Positions 15,051 to 23,629 of a DNA stretch of 64,000 bases are shown piece by piece. This stretch comes from Mycolicibacterium frederiksbergense. GTDB lineage: Bacteria > Actinomycetota > Actinomycetes > Mycobacteriales > Mycobacteriaceae. The notes under the pieces are model-generated. The model did no database searches and was not told the DNA's origin. It was given only the letters and a program-made list of their open reading frames with translations. Positions within the stretch are counted from its first letter, which is position 1, and each line of letters starts with the position of its first letter. The stretch spans positions 4,510,249 through 4,574,248 of the forward strand of contig NZ_CP038799.1 in assembly GCF_012223425.1 (NCBI RefSeq), written 5' to 3'. Made by a program: the position numbers and the translations under genes.

Positions 15051-16742
15051 GTGGAACTCATTCTCGTGGTCGTCGGAGCCATCGTGGTCACCGCCATCGC
15101 GCATCGGCGGGGGCTCGAACCCGCGCTGATCATCGTGGTGGTGGGCATCGCGGTCTCGTTCATGCCGGATTTCGAACCGCCGGAACTGGACTCGCACATC
15201 CTGCTGACGGTGGTGCTTCCGCCACTGCTGTATTCGGCGGCACTGAACTTTTCGTTCCCGACGTTCCTGCGCAATATCCGGCCCATCCTCGGCCTGGGCG
15301 TCGGACTGGTCGTGGTCAGCGCCTTCACCGTGGCGCTGGTGTCGTCCTGGCTGGTGGTGGTGCCGCTGACGTTCGCGACCGCCCTGGTGCTCGGCGCCAT
15401 CGTGGCCCCGCCGGATGCGGTCACCGCCGTGGCCCTAGGCCGCAAACTGGGGCTGCCCAAGAAGGTGATGGCGATCCTGACGGGGGAGAGCCTGATCAAC
15501 GACGCCGCCGCGCTGACCTTGTTCAGCGTCGCGGTGGCACAGGTGGCAGGCACTCACACCTTCTTCGACAACCCGTTCCTGCTGTTCACCTACAGCGCCC
15601 TGCTCGGGCCGGTGGTGGGCGGCGTCCTCGGCTACATCACGCTGTGGATCCGCAGGCGGCTGGCCAATCCGGGCCTGGAGACCGTGCAGGGTCTCGTGGT
15701 GCCGTTCGCGGCGTTCATCCTGGCCGAGGAGATGCACGCCTCGGGTGTGCTGGCAGTGGTCGTCGCCGGATTCGTCGTCGGCAACGGCACCCTGTCGGCG
15801 GGATACCAGACCCGGTTGCAGGAGCGCTACGTCTGGAACTCGGTGGACGTGCTGCTGGAGGCGTTCGTGTTCGCCTACATCGGGCTGCACCTGCGCTTTG
15901 TGCTCGACGATCTGCACGCCGCCCACGAATCGGTGGTGGAGGTCCTGATGGCCTCGGCGCTCGTGCTGCTGATTGTGTTGGTGATCCGGCCGCTGTCGGT
16001 GCTGCTGATGTTCGGTCGCGGTCAGCTGGCCCGCCACGTCGGGGCCCGCTGGAGCGTGCCGGCTCCCGATGGCGACGCGCGCGACGGGCGGGGGCGGGGG
16101 AGACCGCGCAGGGAGCCGGGGAAGTGGCGGTCCAAGATCGACCGCCGCTCACTGACCTGGCAGGAGAACGTGGTGGTCTCGTGGACCGGGATGCGCGGGG
16201 TGGTGACGCTGGCCGCCGCGGCCGCCATCCCGGTGACGACGGCGAGCGGGGAGCCGTTCCCGGAGCGGGCCACCATCCAGGCGATGGCGTTCGTGGTGGC
16301 CATCGGCACCCTGCTGATCCAGGGCTGGACGCTGCCGCTGCTGATCAAACGTCTGCAGTTGTCCCGGTTCAACGATGATCACGAGGCCGACCGGGCCGAG
16401 GAACTCAAGGCCGAAACGGTGGTCCACGACGCCGCCGATGAGGTGCTCGCGGAGTTCCGGGCCAATCCGCCGGCCGGGATCAATCCCCAGCTGGTCGCCG
16501 AGATCCGGGCCACCATCGCCCGGCACTCCCAGGATGCCGATGCGATGCCCGATCCGGAGGCACACACCAAACGCGCCGAGATCTTCTCCACTGTGTACCG
16601 CTCGGTGCTCGCGGCCCAGCGGGCCGCTCTGATCGCCGAACGCGATGAGGGCCGCATCGAGGATGAGGCGGTGCGCGCCATGCTGGAGCGCCTCGATCTG
16701 CAGGAGGCCGGTGTCAGCGCGCGGCTGGAGAGCCGGCTCTGA
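15051..16742 (+). CDS. Na+/H+ antiporter, CPA1/NhaP type
   Basis: 563 residues. About 12 membrane helices, then a cytosolic C-terminal tail of about 130 residues. Family motifs are visible: LPPLLYSAALN in helix 3, GAIVAPPDAVTAVAL and LTGESLINDAAAL (the ND/TGESLxND ion site). The GTG at 15051 follows GGAG and 43 bases after nei, so it is probably co-transcribed. A basic, Gly/Arg-rich cytoplasmic loop (GDARDGRGRGRPRREPGK) interrupts the membrane domain near residue 345. Exchanges cytosolic Na+ for external protons; ion preference unproven. Confidence 0.88.
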   Translation: MELILVVVGAIVVTAIAHRRGLEPALIIVVVGIAVSFMPDFEPPELDSHILLTVVLPPLLYSAALNFSFPTFLRNIRPILGLGVGLVVVSAFTVALVSSWLVVVPLTFATALVLGAIVAPPDAVTAVALGRKLGLPKKVMAILTGESLINDAAALTLFSVAVAQVAGTHTFFDNPFLLFTYSALLGPVVGGVLGYITLWIRRRLANPGLETVQGLVVPFAAFILAEEMHASGVLAVVVAGFVVGNGTLSAGYQTRLQERYVWNSVDVLLEAFVFAYIGLHLRFVLDDLHAAHESVVEVLMASALVLLIVLVIRPLSVLLMFGRGQLARHVGARWSVPAPDGDARDGRGRGRPRREPGKWRSKIDRRSLTWQENVVVSWTGMRGVVTLAAAAAIPVTTASGEPFPERATIQAMAFVVAIGTLLIQGWTLPLLIKRLQLSRFNDDHEADRAEELKAETVVHDAADEVLAEFRANPPAGINPQLVAEIRATIARHSQDADAMPDPEAHTKRAEIFSTVYRSVLAAQRAALIAERDEGRIEDEAVRAMLERLDLQEAGVSARLESRL

Positions 16743-16752
16743 TCGGGAAGGG

Positions 16753-17571
16753 TCAGAACCCGCCGAAATCTCCGCCGAAGTCGCCGCCACCGAAATCGCC
16801 GCCGCCGTCCCAACCGCCGGAATCCCAGCCGCCTTGGTCGCCGCCGCCGTCCCAGCCGGCCTGGTCGGCACCGCCGCCATCGCCGAGCTGGCCCTGGTCC
16901 ATCCCGTCCTGGAACCCGTCGCCGTAGCCGTTTTCGAAGGCCTGGGCGTCATAGCCGACGCCGCTCATGCCGCTGAACATCGTGCTGAACAGCAGCGCCG
17001 ATCCGATACCCCAGGCGCCCGCGACGAGCGCGGGCTTCCACCACGGTTCGGAGTACCAGCCCGCGGGGACCGGACGCCCGGCGACGCGCCCGCCGGGGTA
17101 ATAGTTCGGGGTGCGCTCCGACGGGGACGGCGAGGCTTCGATCTGGCGACCCTCGAACTCGACGCGCCGATCCTCGGTGACATTGCCGGCGGTGCGTTGT
17201 CCGGCAAGGGATTCCAGCTCCGGTCCGGGGTCCATGCCCATCGCGACGCGGGCGGCGCGCACATAGTAGAGACCCTCGATGGCGCTCTCCTTGGCCAGCA
17301 GCGCCTGCTTGGCCGTGGTGGCCTGATCGATCTGCGAAGAGGCCGCGGTGTAGCGCTCGGAGGCATCGGCCATCGCCTGCTTGGAGGCGTCGTCGTTGCC
17401 GTTGAGGTTCAGCACCTGGCCGCCGAGCCGCTCGATCACGCGGCGGGCGTCGGCCTGTGCGTCGGCCAGCGACTCGGCCGACTTTCGGCCGTTCGCTTGA
17501 GAGGAGCTGTAGACGACGAATGCGATCGCCGCGATGACGAGGACGATGAGGATGAGCAAGACGCCGTTCAT
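16753..17571 (-). CDS. Membrane-anchored protein with a Gly/Asp/Trp-rich tail, function unknown
   Basis: 272 residues. One N-terminal transmembrane helix (MNGVLLILIVLVIAAIAFVV), a helical region rich in Ala/Gln/Lys (residues 25-125) that may be coiled-coil, a Pro-rich segment, a second hydrophobic stretch near 185, and a C-terminus of repeated DGGGDQGGWD and DFGGGDFG units ending GGF. The ATG at 17571 is used because the upstream 28 codons lack a family-like sequence. Resembles proteins annotated with DUF1542 in mycobacteria, but I cannot confirm this. Convergent with the antiporter, 10 bases apart. Confidence 0.7.
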   Translation of the reverse strand: MNGVLLILIVLVIAAIAFVVYSSSQANGRKSAESLADAQADARRVIERLGGQVLNLNGNDDASKQAMADASERYTAASSQIDQATTAKQALLAKESAIEGLYYVRAARVAMGMDPGPELESLAGQRTAGNVTEDRRVEFEGRQIEASPSPSERTPNYYPGGRVAGRPVPAGWYSEPWWKPALVAGAWGIGSALLFSTMFSGMSGVGYDAQAFENGYGDGFQDGMDQGQLGDGGGADQAGWDGGGDQGGWDSGGWDGGGDFGGGDFGGDFGGF

Positions 17572-17719
17572 GGTCCCAGCGTACCGACAGGAATCGGCCC
17601 GGCCGTCTGTTGCGGGATGCGGTCGGTGCTCGCGGGAAACAACAAAATCACGCAAACCGGAGCCGACGCGCTGTTAGGTTTGGCACCCCGTCGATTCGAC
17701 CCCGCGAGAGGGGCGCCCA

Positions 17720-19534
17720 ATGCAAAGCCGGGTACGTGTGGCAAGACGGCTCGCAGTGATCGCCGTGAGTGCCGGGATGTCGATGGCGCTTGTCGGTGGT
17801 ATCGGAGGTCCCGGCACCGAGTGGTCTGCGAGGGCGGCGAGGCACGCGGTGCTGCCGGTGGCGGCCATCGTGGAATCGCCGAGCACCATCGGTGTCGCGG
17901 AGGGGCATGACTTCTACCTGATGTCGGAGACCGATATCGAACGGACTCTGGACGCGATGCAGAGCCTCGGCGTCAAGAACGTCCGGATCGGGATCTTCTG
18001 GGCGGACGTCGAAGCCGAAGAAGGCGTCTTCAAATGGGAGAATATCGACCGGATGGTCGAAGCGGCCGACCGGCGGGGCATGGGCATCCTGGGCACCGTC
18101 CTGTACACACCGCCGTGGGCGGGTGCCGCTCAGCCGCCGGAGGAGACGGCGTGGATCAGCCACCCCGACCCGGTGAAGTTCGGGACCTTCGTCAGCGAGG
18201 TCGCCGAGAAATACTCGGGCAGGATCTCGGCCTACGAAATCTGGAACGAACCGACCGCCAACCTGTTCTGGGATCCGGTCGACCCCGCTGCCTACACCCG
18301 AATGCTGCAAGAGGGTTACGAGGCGATCAAGCTGGCCGACCCGTCCGCGGTGGTGATCGCCGGGTCGGTGGTGGCGGGCCCCACCCGCCCCGACGGTTCG
18401 ACCATGAGCCCGGTGGACTTCTTGGCGGGAATGTACGACGCGGGCGCCCAGGGTTACTTCGACGCGTTCTCGTACCACCCGTATCTGTATTCCATGCCGT
18501 TCTCCGGTGGGCAGGGACAGCCCCATTTCGATTACCCGATCGAACAACTCGATCAACTGCGTGCGCTGATGATCGAAAAAGGCGACGGCGATATCAAGGT
18601 GTGGATCACCGAATATGGGCAACCGACAACCACTTTGGACGGCAATGTGGTCCTCACCCAGGAGCAGCAGGCGGCGTTCATCGAGGATCTTCTGCGCACC
18701 TGGCAGAACATCGACGGCGCAGGGCCGGTGTTCATCTACCAGACGCGGGACACCGAACCCGGCAGCTTGGATCCCGACAAGAACCTCGGCCTCTTCGACC
18801 ACGACTGGCAGCCCAAGCTCGCCGCCGATGTCCTCGCCGACCTGATCAAAGAGCTGCGCCCGACGACGGCGCAGCCGGTGAACCCGCTGGCGGCCTTCTT
18901 CCAGCAGATCGTCCGGGCGGTCGGCCAGGCGGTCGCCTTCGTTCCGAAGCTGATCACGCAGGTCATCAAGGCGGTGGCGAACTTCGTCGGGTCGGTACTG
19001 GGTGTCGGCGCCGGTAAGAACGCGAGCTCGTCCGCAGTCACCCGGAGTGCGACATCTGAGATCAAAACGTCGGTGATGGAACGTGTTTCGCAGATGGATG
19101 AGGGTCGACGGGTGTCCGGCGCGAACACGTCCTCGCCCGCTGACGCCGCGGAGCGCGTGCGGCCGTTCGAGGTGCCAGGAGCGCAGCGGCCCGAAGAGCG
19201 GCCGGACGCCGAGCCGGCACGAGCCCGCGGCGGTGATCGAGACGACGTGTCCTTCGATGGCGGCGAGGAGGATATGGGCGAACAGGGGCCGACGGAGATC
19301 GCCGAGACGGCAGACTCGGATGTCGCTGGCGTGAGCGATGAACCCGACCGACTTTCCGCCGAGACGCCCTCGGAGGGTCGGAACGACGAGAAGGGTCTCG
19401 AAGCTGAGGCAGATTCGCAGGAATCCGCTACCGAGAGCGAACCCCCGGCAGCTGACAGGCCGGGGTCCCGCCCAGGGGTGACCATGCGGTCGGCGCCACG
19501 CTCGCACGTGTCCCCGGCGAAGGCACCCGCCTAG
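17720..19534 (+). CDS. Secreted clan GH-A glycoside hydrolase with a long acidic tail
   Basis: 604 residues. Signal peptide at 1-35 (RRLAVIAVSAGMSMALVGGIG). The catalytic TIM barrel covers about 50-375, with acid/base Glu177 in EIWNEP and nucleophile Glu298 in WITEYG, the clan GH-A (GH5/GH39-like) pattern. Residues 375-430 include an amphipathic region (FFQQIVRAVGQAVAFVPKLI), and from about 440 to the end the chain is low-complexity and acidic (EEDMGEQGP, SEGRNDEKG). Probably cleaves a beta-linked glycan outside the cytoplasm; the substrate is unknown. RBS GAGAGGGG precedes ATG 17720. Confidence 0.82.
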   Translation: MQSRVRVARRLAVIAVSAGMSMALVGGIGGPGTEWSARAARHAVLPVAAIVESPSTIGVAEGHDFYLMSETDIERTLDAMQSLGVKNVRIGIFWADVEAEEGVFKWENIDRMVEAADRRGMGILGTVLYTPPWAGAAQPPEETAWISHPDPVKFGTFVSEVAEKYSGRISAYEIWNEPTANLFWDPVDPAAYTRMLQEGYEAIKLADPSAVVIAGSVVAGPTRPDGSTMSPVDFLAGMYDAGAQGYFDAFSYHPYLYSMPFSGGQGQPHFDYPIEQLDQLRALMIEKGDGDIKVWITEYGQPTTTLDGNVVLTQEQQAAFIEDLLRTWQNIDGAGPVFIYQTRDTEPGSLDPDKNLGLFDHDWQPKLAADVLADLIKELRPTTAQPVNPLAAFFQQIVRAVGQAVAFVPKLITQVIKAVANFVGSVLGVGAGKNASSSAVTRSATSEIKTSVMERVSQMDEGRRVSGANTSSPADAAERVRPFEVPGAQRPEERPDAEPARARGGDRDDVSFDGGEEDMGEQGPTEIAETADSDVAGVSDEPDRLSAETPSEGRNDEKGLEAEADSQESATESEPPAADRPGSRPGVTMRSAPRSHVSPAKAPA

Positions 19535-19567
19535 AGGTCATGCGAAGCGAATGACACGGGCCACGAA

Positions 19568-19605
19568 AAACGGCCCTACCAGCGTTTCCGCCGGTAGGGC
19601 CGTTT
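19568..19605. terminator. Bidirectional hairpin terminator
   Basis: A 13-base perfect stem, AAACGGCCCTACC with GGTAGGGCCGTTT, around a 12-base loop. The arms supply T-runs on both strands. It lies between the glycosidase gene and the oppositely oriented tRNA-Gly. Confidence 0.85.
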
Positions 19606-19613
19606 CTTTCGAG

Positions 19614-19684
19614 AGCGGGCGACGGGAATCGAACCCGCGTAGCTAGTTTGGAAGACTAGGGCTCTACCATTGAGCTACGCCCGC
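19614..19684 (-). tRNA. tRNA-Gly (anticodon UCC)
   Basis: 71-base cloverleaf on the minus strand: acceptor GCGGGCG/CGCCCGC, T-arm GGGTTCGATTCCC, anticodon stem CTAGT/ACTAG around loop CTTCCAA giving anticodon TCC. The 3' CCA is not encoded. In M. tuberculosis a tRNA-Gly/tRNA-Pro pair also precedes tig. Confidence 0.96.
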
Positions 19685-19813
19685 GTGCGGTGCATCGGAG
19701 ACTGTACCGGCGAAGGCGCAATCAAATCCAATTGATTGCTCCACGACACGTGCCCGTAGTATCTCGCGTGGTCGGCGTGCGTGCGTGCCGACCAGGCAGG
19801 CACGGATTAGGCA

Positions 19814-19887
19814 CGGGGTGTAGCGCAGCTTGGTAGCGCATCCGCTTTGGGAGCGGAAGGCCGCAGGTTCAAATCCTGTCACCCCGA
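19814..19887 (+). tRNA. tRNA-Pro (anticodon UGG)
   Basis: 74-base cloverleaf: acceptor CGGGGTG/CACCCCG with discriminator A, anticodon stem TCCGC/GCGGA around loop TTTGGGA (anticodon TGG), and T-arm with GGTTCAAATCC. It ends 41 bases before the GTG of tig, so the two may share a promoter. Confidence 0.96.
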
Positions 19888-19928
19888 CCGCACGACTATC
19901 GAGAACCACACATACAAGGAGTAACGCA

Positions 19929-21407
19929 GTGAAGAGCACCGTCGAGAAGTTGAGCCCGACCCGGGTTCGGATCAACGTGGAGGTGCCCTTCACCGAGTTG
20001 GAGCCCGACTTCGATCGCGCGTTCAAGCAGATGGCCACCCAGGTCCGGCTGCCCGGCTTCCGTCCCGGCAAGGCCCCCCGCAAGCTCCTCGAAGCCCGCA
20101 TCGGCCGCGGCGCCGTCCTGGAGCAGGTCGTCAACGACGCGCTGCCCAGCCGCTACAGCGAGGCCGTCAGCGCCGCCGAACTGCAGCCCCTCGGCCAGCC
20201 CGAGATCGAGGTCACCAAGCTCGAGGACAACGAGGAACTGGTCTTCACCGCCGAGGTGGACATCCGTCCCGACATCGAGCTGCCCGATCTGAGCGCGCTG
20301 AAGATCACCGTCGATCCGATCGAGGTCGGCGACGATGAGGTCGACACCGAGCTGCAGAACCTGCGCGCCCGCTTCGGCACCCTGACCGGTGTCGAGCGTC
20401 CCGCCGCCGAGGGCGACTTCGTCTCCATCGATCTGTCGGCCACTGTCGACGGCGAGGACGTGCCCGAGGCCGCCACCGAGGGCCTGTCCCATGAGATCGG
20501 CTCCGGCCAGCTCATCGAGGGCCTCGATGAGGCGATCGTCGGCCTGAAGGTCGACGAGAGCAAGACCTTCACCACCACCCTGGCCGCCGGCGAGCATGCC
20601 GGTAAGGAGGCCGAGGTCACCGTCACCGTGAAGTCGGTCAAGGAGCGCGAGCTGCCCGAGGCCGATGACGAGTTCGCGCAGCTGGCAAGCGAATTCGACA
20701 CCATCGCCGAGCTGAAGGAAAGCCTCGTCGAGCAGGTCAGCCGGGTCAAGCGCATCCAGCAGGCCGAGCAGATCCGCGACAAGGCGCTCGAGGTGCTCCT
20801 CGATGACGTCGAGGTGCCCCTGCCCGAGGCGATCGTGAAGGCTCAGGTCGACGACGCCCTGCACAACGCGATCCACGGCCTCGAGCACGACGAGGACAAG
20901 TTCAACGAGCAGCTGACCGAGCAGGGCAGCAGCCGTGAAGAGTTCGACGCCGACAACCAGAGCAATGCCGAGAAGGCCGTCAAGACCCAGCTGTTGATGG
21001 ACGCTGTCGCCGACAAGCTGGACATCCAGGTCGGCCAGGGCGACCTGACCGAGCGTCTGGTGCTGATGTCGCGTCAGTACGGCATCGAGCCGCAGCAGCT
21101 GCTGCAGGTGCTGCAGCAGAACAACCAGCTGCCGGCGATGTTCGCCGATGTGCGCCGCGGCCTGACGATCGCCGCGGTGGTGCACAGCGCGACCGTCACC
21201 GACACCGACGGCAATGTCATCGACACCGCCGAGTTCTTCGGACCGGCCGGTGACGCCGAGGCCGACGCGGCCGCCGAGGCCCCGGCCGAGGTCGAAGCCG
21301 ATGACGCCGACGACGAGGCCGAGAAGAAGGCCAAGAAGGCGGAGAAGAAGGCGAAGAAGAAGGCCGAGAAGAAGGCCGACGCCGAGGAAGCCGACAGCGC
21401 GGAGTGA
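19929..21407 (+). CDS. tig: Trigger factor, ribosome-bound chaperone and prolyl isomerase
   Basis: 492 residues. Ribosome-binding N-domain with the signature GFRPGKAPRKLLEARIG (residues about 45-60), FKBP-type peptidyl-prolyl isomerase domain (about 160-240), and helical C-domain. The last 60 residues are a charged tail rich in Ala/Glu/Lys, with runs such as EKKAKKKAEKKAD, longer than in E. coli but usual for mycobacteria. RBS AAGGAG and GTG 19929. Followed by clpP1-clpP2 as in Rv2462c-Rv2460c. Confidence 0.96.
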   Translation: MKSTVEKLSPTRVRINVEVPFTELEPDFDRAFKQMATQVRLPGFRPGKAPRKLLEARIGRGAVLEQVVNDALPSRYSEAVSAAELQPLGQPEIEVTKLEDNEELVFTAEVDIRPDIELPDLSALKITVDPIEVGDDEVDTELQNLRARFGTLTGVERPAAEGDFVSIDLSATVDGEDVPEAATEGLSHEIGSGQLIEGLDEAIVGLKVDESKTFTTTLAAGEHAGKEAEVTVTVKSVKERELPEADDEFAQLASEFDTIAELKESLVEQVSRVKRIQQAEQIRDKALEVLLDDVEVPLPEAIVKAQVDDALHNAIHGLEHDEDKFNEQLTEQGSSREEFDADNQSNAEKAVKTQLLMDAVADKLDIQVGQGDLTERLVLMSRQYGIEPQQLLQVLQQNNQLPAMFADVRRGLTIAAVVHSATVTDTDGNVIDTAEFFGPAGDAEADAAAEAPAEVEADDADDEAEKKAKKAEKKAKKKAEKKADAEEADSAE

Positions 21408-21421
21408 CGCCGCGCGCGTGA

Positions 21422-21432
21422 CGCTGTGAGCG
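21422..21432. promoter_or_regulatory. ClgR-like operator upstream of clpP1
   Basis: CGCTGTGAGCG is a CGC-N5-GCG dyad flanked by A-rich sequence, close to the ClgR box described in actinobacteria (CGCYNANRGCG on one strand). It is 84 bases before the clpP1 start and just after tig. ClgR is known to activate clpP1P2 in mycobacteria; the match here is by eye. Confidence 0.5.
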
Positions 21433-21515
21433 AAAGCGCGCGTTTCAGGGAGTGCACGGTCGCGCCGGTTGGTTAGTGTTCGTGTGTACGTAGACGAGAA
21501 AGCAGGTATTCAGTC

Positions 21516-22124
21516 GTGACTGAGATGCGATCGGGCGCGTCGGGGCTCAACCTCATCGACTCGGTGTATGAGCGGTTGCTCGCCGAGCGCATCATCTTCC
21601 TGGGAACCCAGGTCGATGACGACATCGCCAACCGGCTGTGCGCGCAGATTCTGCTGCTGGCCGCGGAGGATCCCACCAAGGACATCCACCTGTACATCAA
21701 CTCGCCGGGCGGCTCGGTGACCGCGGGCATGGCCATTTACGACACCATGGTGTTGGCGCCGTGCGACGTGGCCACCTACGCGATGGGCCTGGCCGCGTCG
21801 ATGGGCGAGTTCCTGCTCGCCGCCGGCACCAAGGGCAAGCGTTACGCCCTGCCGCACGCGCGGATCATGATGCACCAGCCGTCGGCGGGTATCGGCGGTA
21901 GCGCCGCTGACATCGCCATCCAGGCCGAGCAGTTCGCCCTGACCAAGAAGGAGATGAACCGGCTCAACGCCGAGTTCACCGGTCAGACCCTGGAGCGGGT
22001 GGAAGCCGACGCCGATCGCGACCGTTGGTTCACCGCGCCCGAGGCACTCGAATACGGCTTTGTCGACCACATCATCACGAGCGTCAGCGTCAACGGTGAG
22101 GGACCAGGAGCAGGAATCAAATGA
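21516..22124 (+). CDS. clpP1: ATP-dependent Clp protease proteolytic subunit 1
   Basis: 202 residues. One of the two subunits of the mixed ClpP1P2 tetradecamer that degrades proteins delivered by ClpX or ClpC1. Catalytic triad Ser95 (GLAASMGE), His120 (IMMHQP) and Asp169 (ADADRDRW). GTG 21516 gives the family length. The stop overlaps the clpP2 ATG (ATGA), which would couple their translation and balance the 1:1 subunit ratio. Confidence 0.96.
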   Translation: MTEMRSGASGLNLIDSVYERLLAERIIFLGTQVDDDIANRLCAQILLLAAEDPTKDIHLYINSPGGSVTAGMAIYDTMVLAPCDVATYAMGLAASMGEFLLAAGTKGKRYALPHARIMMHQPSAGIGGSAADIAIQAEQFALTKKEMNRLNAEFTGQTLERVEADADRDRWFTAPEALEYGFVDHIITSVSVNGEGPGAGIK

Positions 22125-22747
22125 ACCCGATGCAGTCGCGCTACATCTTGCCGTCGTTCATCGAGCACTCCAGCTTCGGCGTCAAGGAATCGAACCCGTA
22201 CAACAAGCTGTTCGAGGAACGCATCATCTTCCTCGGTGTGCAGGTCGACGATGCCTCGGCCAACGACATCATGGCCCAGCTGCTGGTCCTTGAGTCCCTG
22301 GATCCCGACCGCGACATCACCATGTACATCAACTCGCCCGGTGGTTCGTTCACCTCGCTGATGGCGATCTACGACACCATGCAGTACGTGCGTGCCGACA
22401 TCCAGACCGTCTGCCTCGGGCAGGCCGCGTCGGCCGCCGCCGTGCTGCTGGCCGCCGGCACCCCGGGCAAGCGCATGGCTCTGCCGAACGCGCGGGTGCT
22501 GATCCATCAGCCCGCCGTGGGCGGCGCCATCCAGGGGCAGGTCTCGGATCTGGAGATCCAGGCCGCCGAGATCGAGCGCATGCGCACCCTGATGGACACC
22601 ACGCTCGCGCGGCACACCAACAAGGAACCCGCGCAGATCCGCAAGGACACCGACCGCGACAAGATCCTCACCGCGGCCGAGGCCATGGATTACGGGATCA
22701 TCGACACGGTTCTGGCCTACCGGAAGCTTTCGGCGCAGAACGCATAG
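22121..22747 (+). CDS. clpP2: ATP-dependent Clp protease proteolytic subunit 2
   Basis: 208 residues. Catalytic Ser104 (GQAASAAA), His129 (VLIHQP) and Asp180 (DTDRDKI). The N-terminal extension MNPMQSRYILPSFIEHSSFG is the ClpP2-type propeptide region. Forms the second ring of ClpP1P2. Followed by a hairpin terminator at 22762-22804. Confidence 0.96.
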   Translation: MNPMQSRYILPSFIEHSSFGVKESNPYNKLFEERIIFLGVQVDDASANDIMAQLLVLESLDPDRDITMYINSPGGSFTSLMAIYDTMQYVRADIQTVCLGQAASAAAVLLAAGTPGKRMALPNARVLIHQPAVGGAIQGQVSDLEIQAAEIERMRTLMDTTLARHTNKEPAQIRKDTDRDKILTAAEAMDYGIIDTVLAYRKLSAQNA

Positions 22748-22761
22748 TCACCAGCGCACAC

Positions 22762-22804
22762 ACTCGACCCCGGTTCGCCTTCGCGAGCTGGGGTCGAGTT
22801 TTTG
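22762..22804 (+). terminator. Intrinsic terminator after clpP2
   Basis: 10-base perfect stem ACTCGACCCC/GGGGTCGAGT with an 18-base loop, followed by a T-run (GTTTTTG). It ends the tig/clpP1/clpP2 transcripts. Confidence 0.85.
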
Positions 22805-22882
22805 TCGTTCGCGTCAAAATGCGTCGCCGGACCGGTACGCGTGCGATTCTTGTTGCGTCGGGAAACTCCGAGGGAGACGACT

Positions 22883-23188
22883 ATGACCACGCACAGACGC
22901 CGGGCGATGCTCGGTGCGTTCTTGTTCTCTGCCGGGCTGTGCACTCAGATCGCCGCACCGGCCATCAGCCTGGCCGAGGATCCGGTGTGCCCGTACGGGA
23001 TGTACTGGAACCCGGTGGTGGTGCAATGCCTGCCGATCGGCGTGAACCCCGTCGTCGGTCCGGCCGGCCCGATCGGTGTGGGCGGCGTCGTCGGACCGGT
23101 CGGTGTCGGGCCCGTGGGCCCAGGGCCGGTGGGCCCGGGCCCGATCGGCCCAGGGCCGGTGGGCCCCGGGGGACTGGGTCCGCGCTAG
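22883..23188 (+). CDS. Small secreted Pro/Gly-rich protein, function unknown
   Basis: 101 residues. Signal peptide MTTHRRRAMLGAFLFSAG with a cleavage region around AISLAED, so export is likely. The mature part has two cysteines (VCPYGMYWNP and VVQCLP) that could pair, then a tail of PVGPGPIGPGP units in which GPV/GPI repeats every 3-6 residues, like a polyproline II or collagen-like stretch. RBS GAGGGAGACGA supports ATG 22883. Sits between clpP2 and clpX with its own promoter region. No family recognised. Confidence 0.75.
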   Translation: MTTHRRRAMLGAFLFSAGLCTQIAAPAISLAEDPVCPYGMYWNPVVVQCLPIGVNPVVGPAGPIGVGGVVGPVGVGPVGPGPVGPGPIGPGPVGPGGLGPR

Positions 23189-23629
23189 CGATTCCGAATA
23201 CCGGCCGGGCACCCGGCTGAGAGTCCGGACCGTCACGTACGGGTACCGGCGTACCCGCGCACGCTTTCAGCGCGCCGGGGGGAGGGCCCGATCTGTATCG
23301 ACACCCGATTGGGCTCGCGTCGCGCGCACGGCTATTGCCGCGGCCGCCGGCTGGGGCCGCCAGGTACTGTGGAAGCCGGTGCACATCGGATCCGACCAGG
23401 TGGTCAAGACCGCAATCCCGTCACGACGACGACACGCCAGGGACACGGACCGCGTGCCGCCGGGTGGTAGGCCACCAGGAGAGATATGTTCTCCTGCACG
23501 CGAACAAATACCACCGACGCGATTCGGCCCTTCGGTCGCACCGTGACGGAACGAACGGGTAGCGTCGGGTTCACACCCGGGGCAACCCACATTTGAGTGA
23601 CAGCCAAACAGGAAGTAGGACCCCCCCAC
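23189..23629. other. Intergenic region upstream of clpX
   Basis: 441 bases without a convincing gene. It should contain the clpX promoter. The only structure seen is a dyad CGGGTAC-CGGC-GTACCCG at 23240-23257. Open frames here have no ribosome-binding site or protein-like composition. Confidence 0.6.

Noticed and set aside
17648..19507. 619-codon frame on the minus strand opposite the glycosidase
   Set aside because: It is the codon shadow of the plus-strand gene: Arg/Asp/His-rich without a family, signal or ribosome-binding site, while the plus-strand frame has catalytic motifs.
19896..21185. 429-codon frame opposite tig
   Set aside because: Leu/Gly/Asp-rich shadow of the trigger factor gene, with no start signal and overlapping tRNA-Pro flank.
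23130..23180. Possible CRISPR or tandem repeat array in the Pro/Gly-coding tail
   Set aside because: The repetition is explained by GPV/GPI codons; units vary in length and lie inside a good reading frame.
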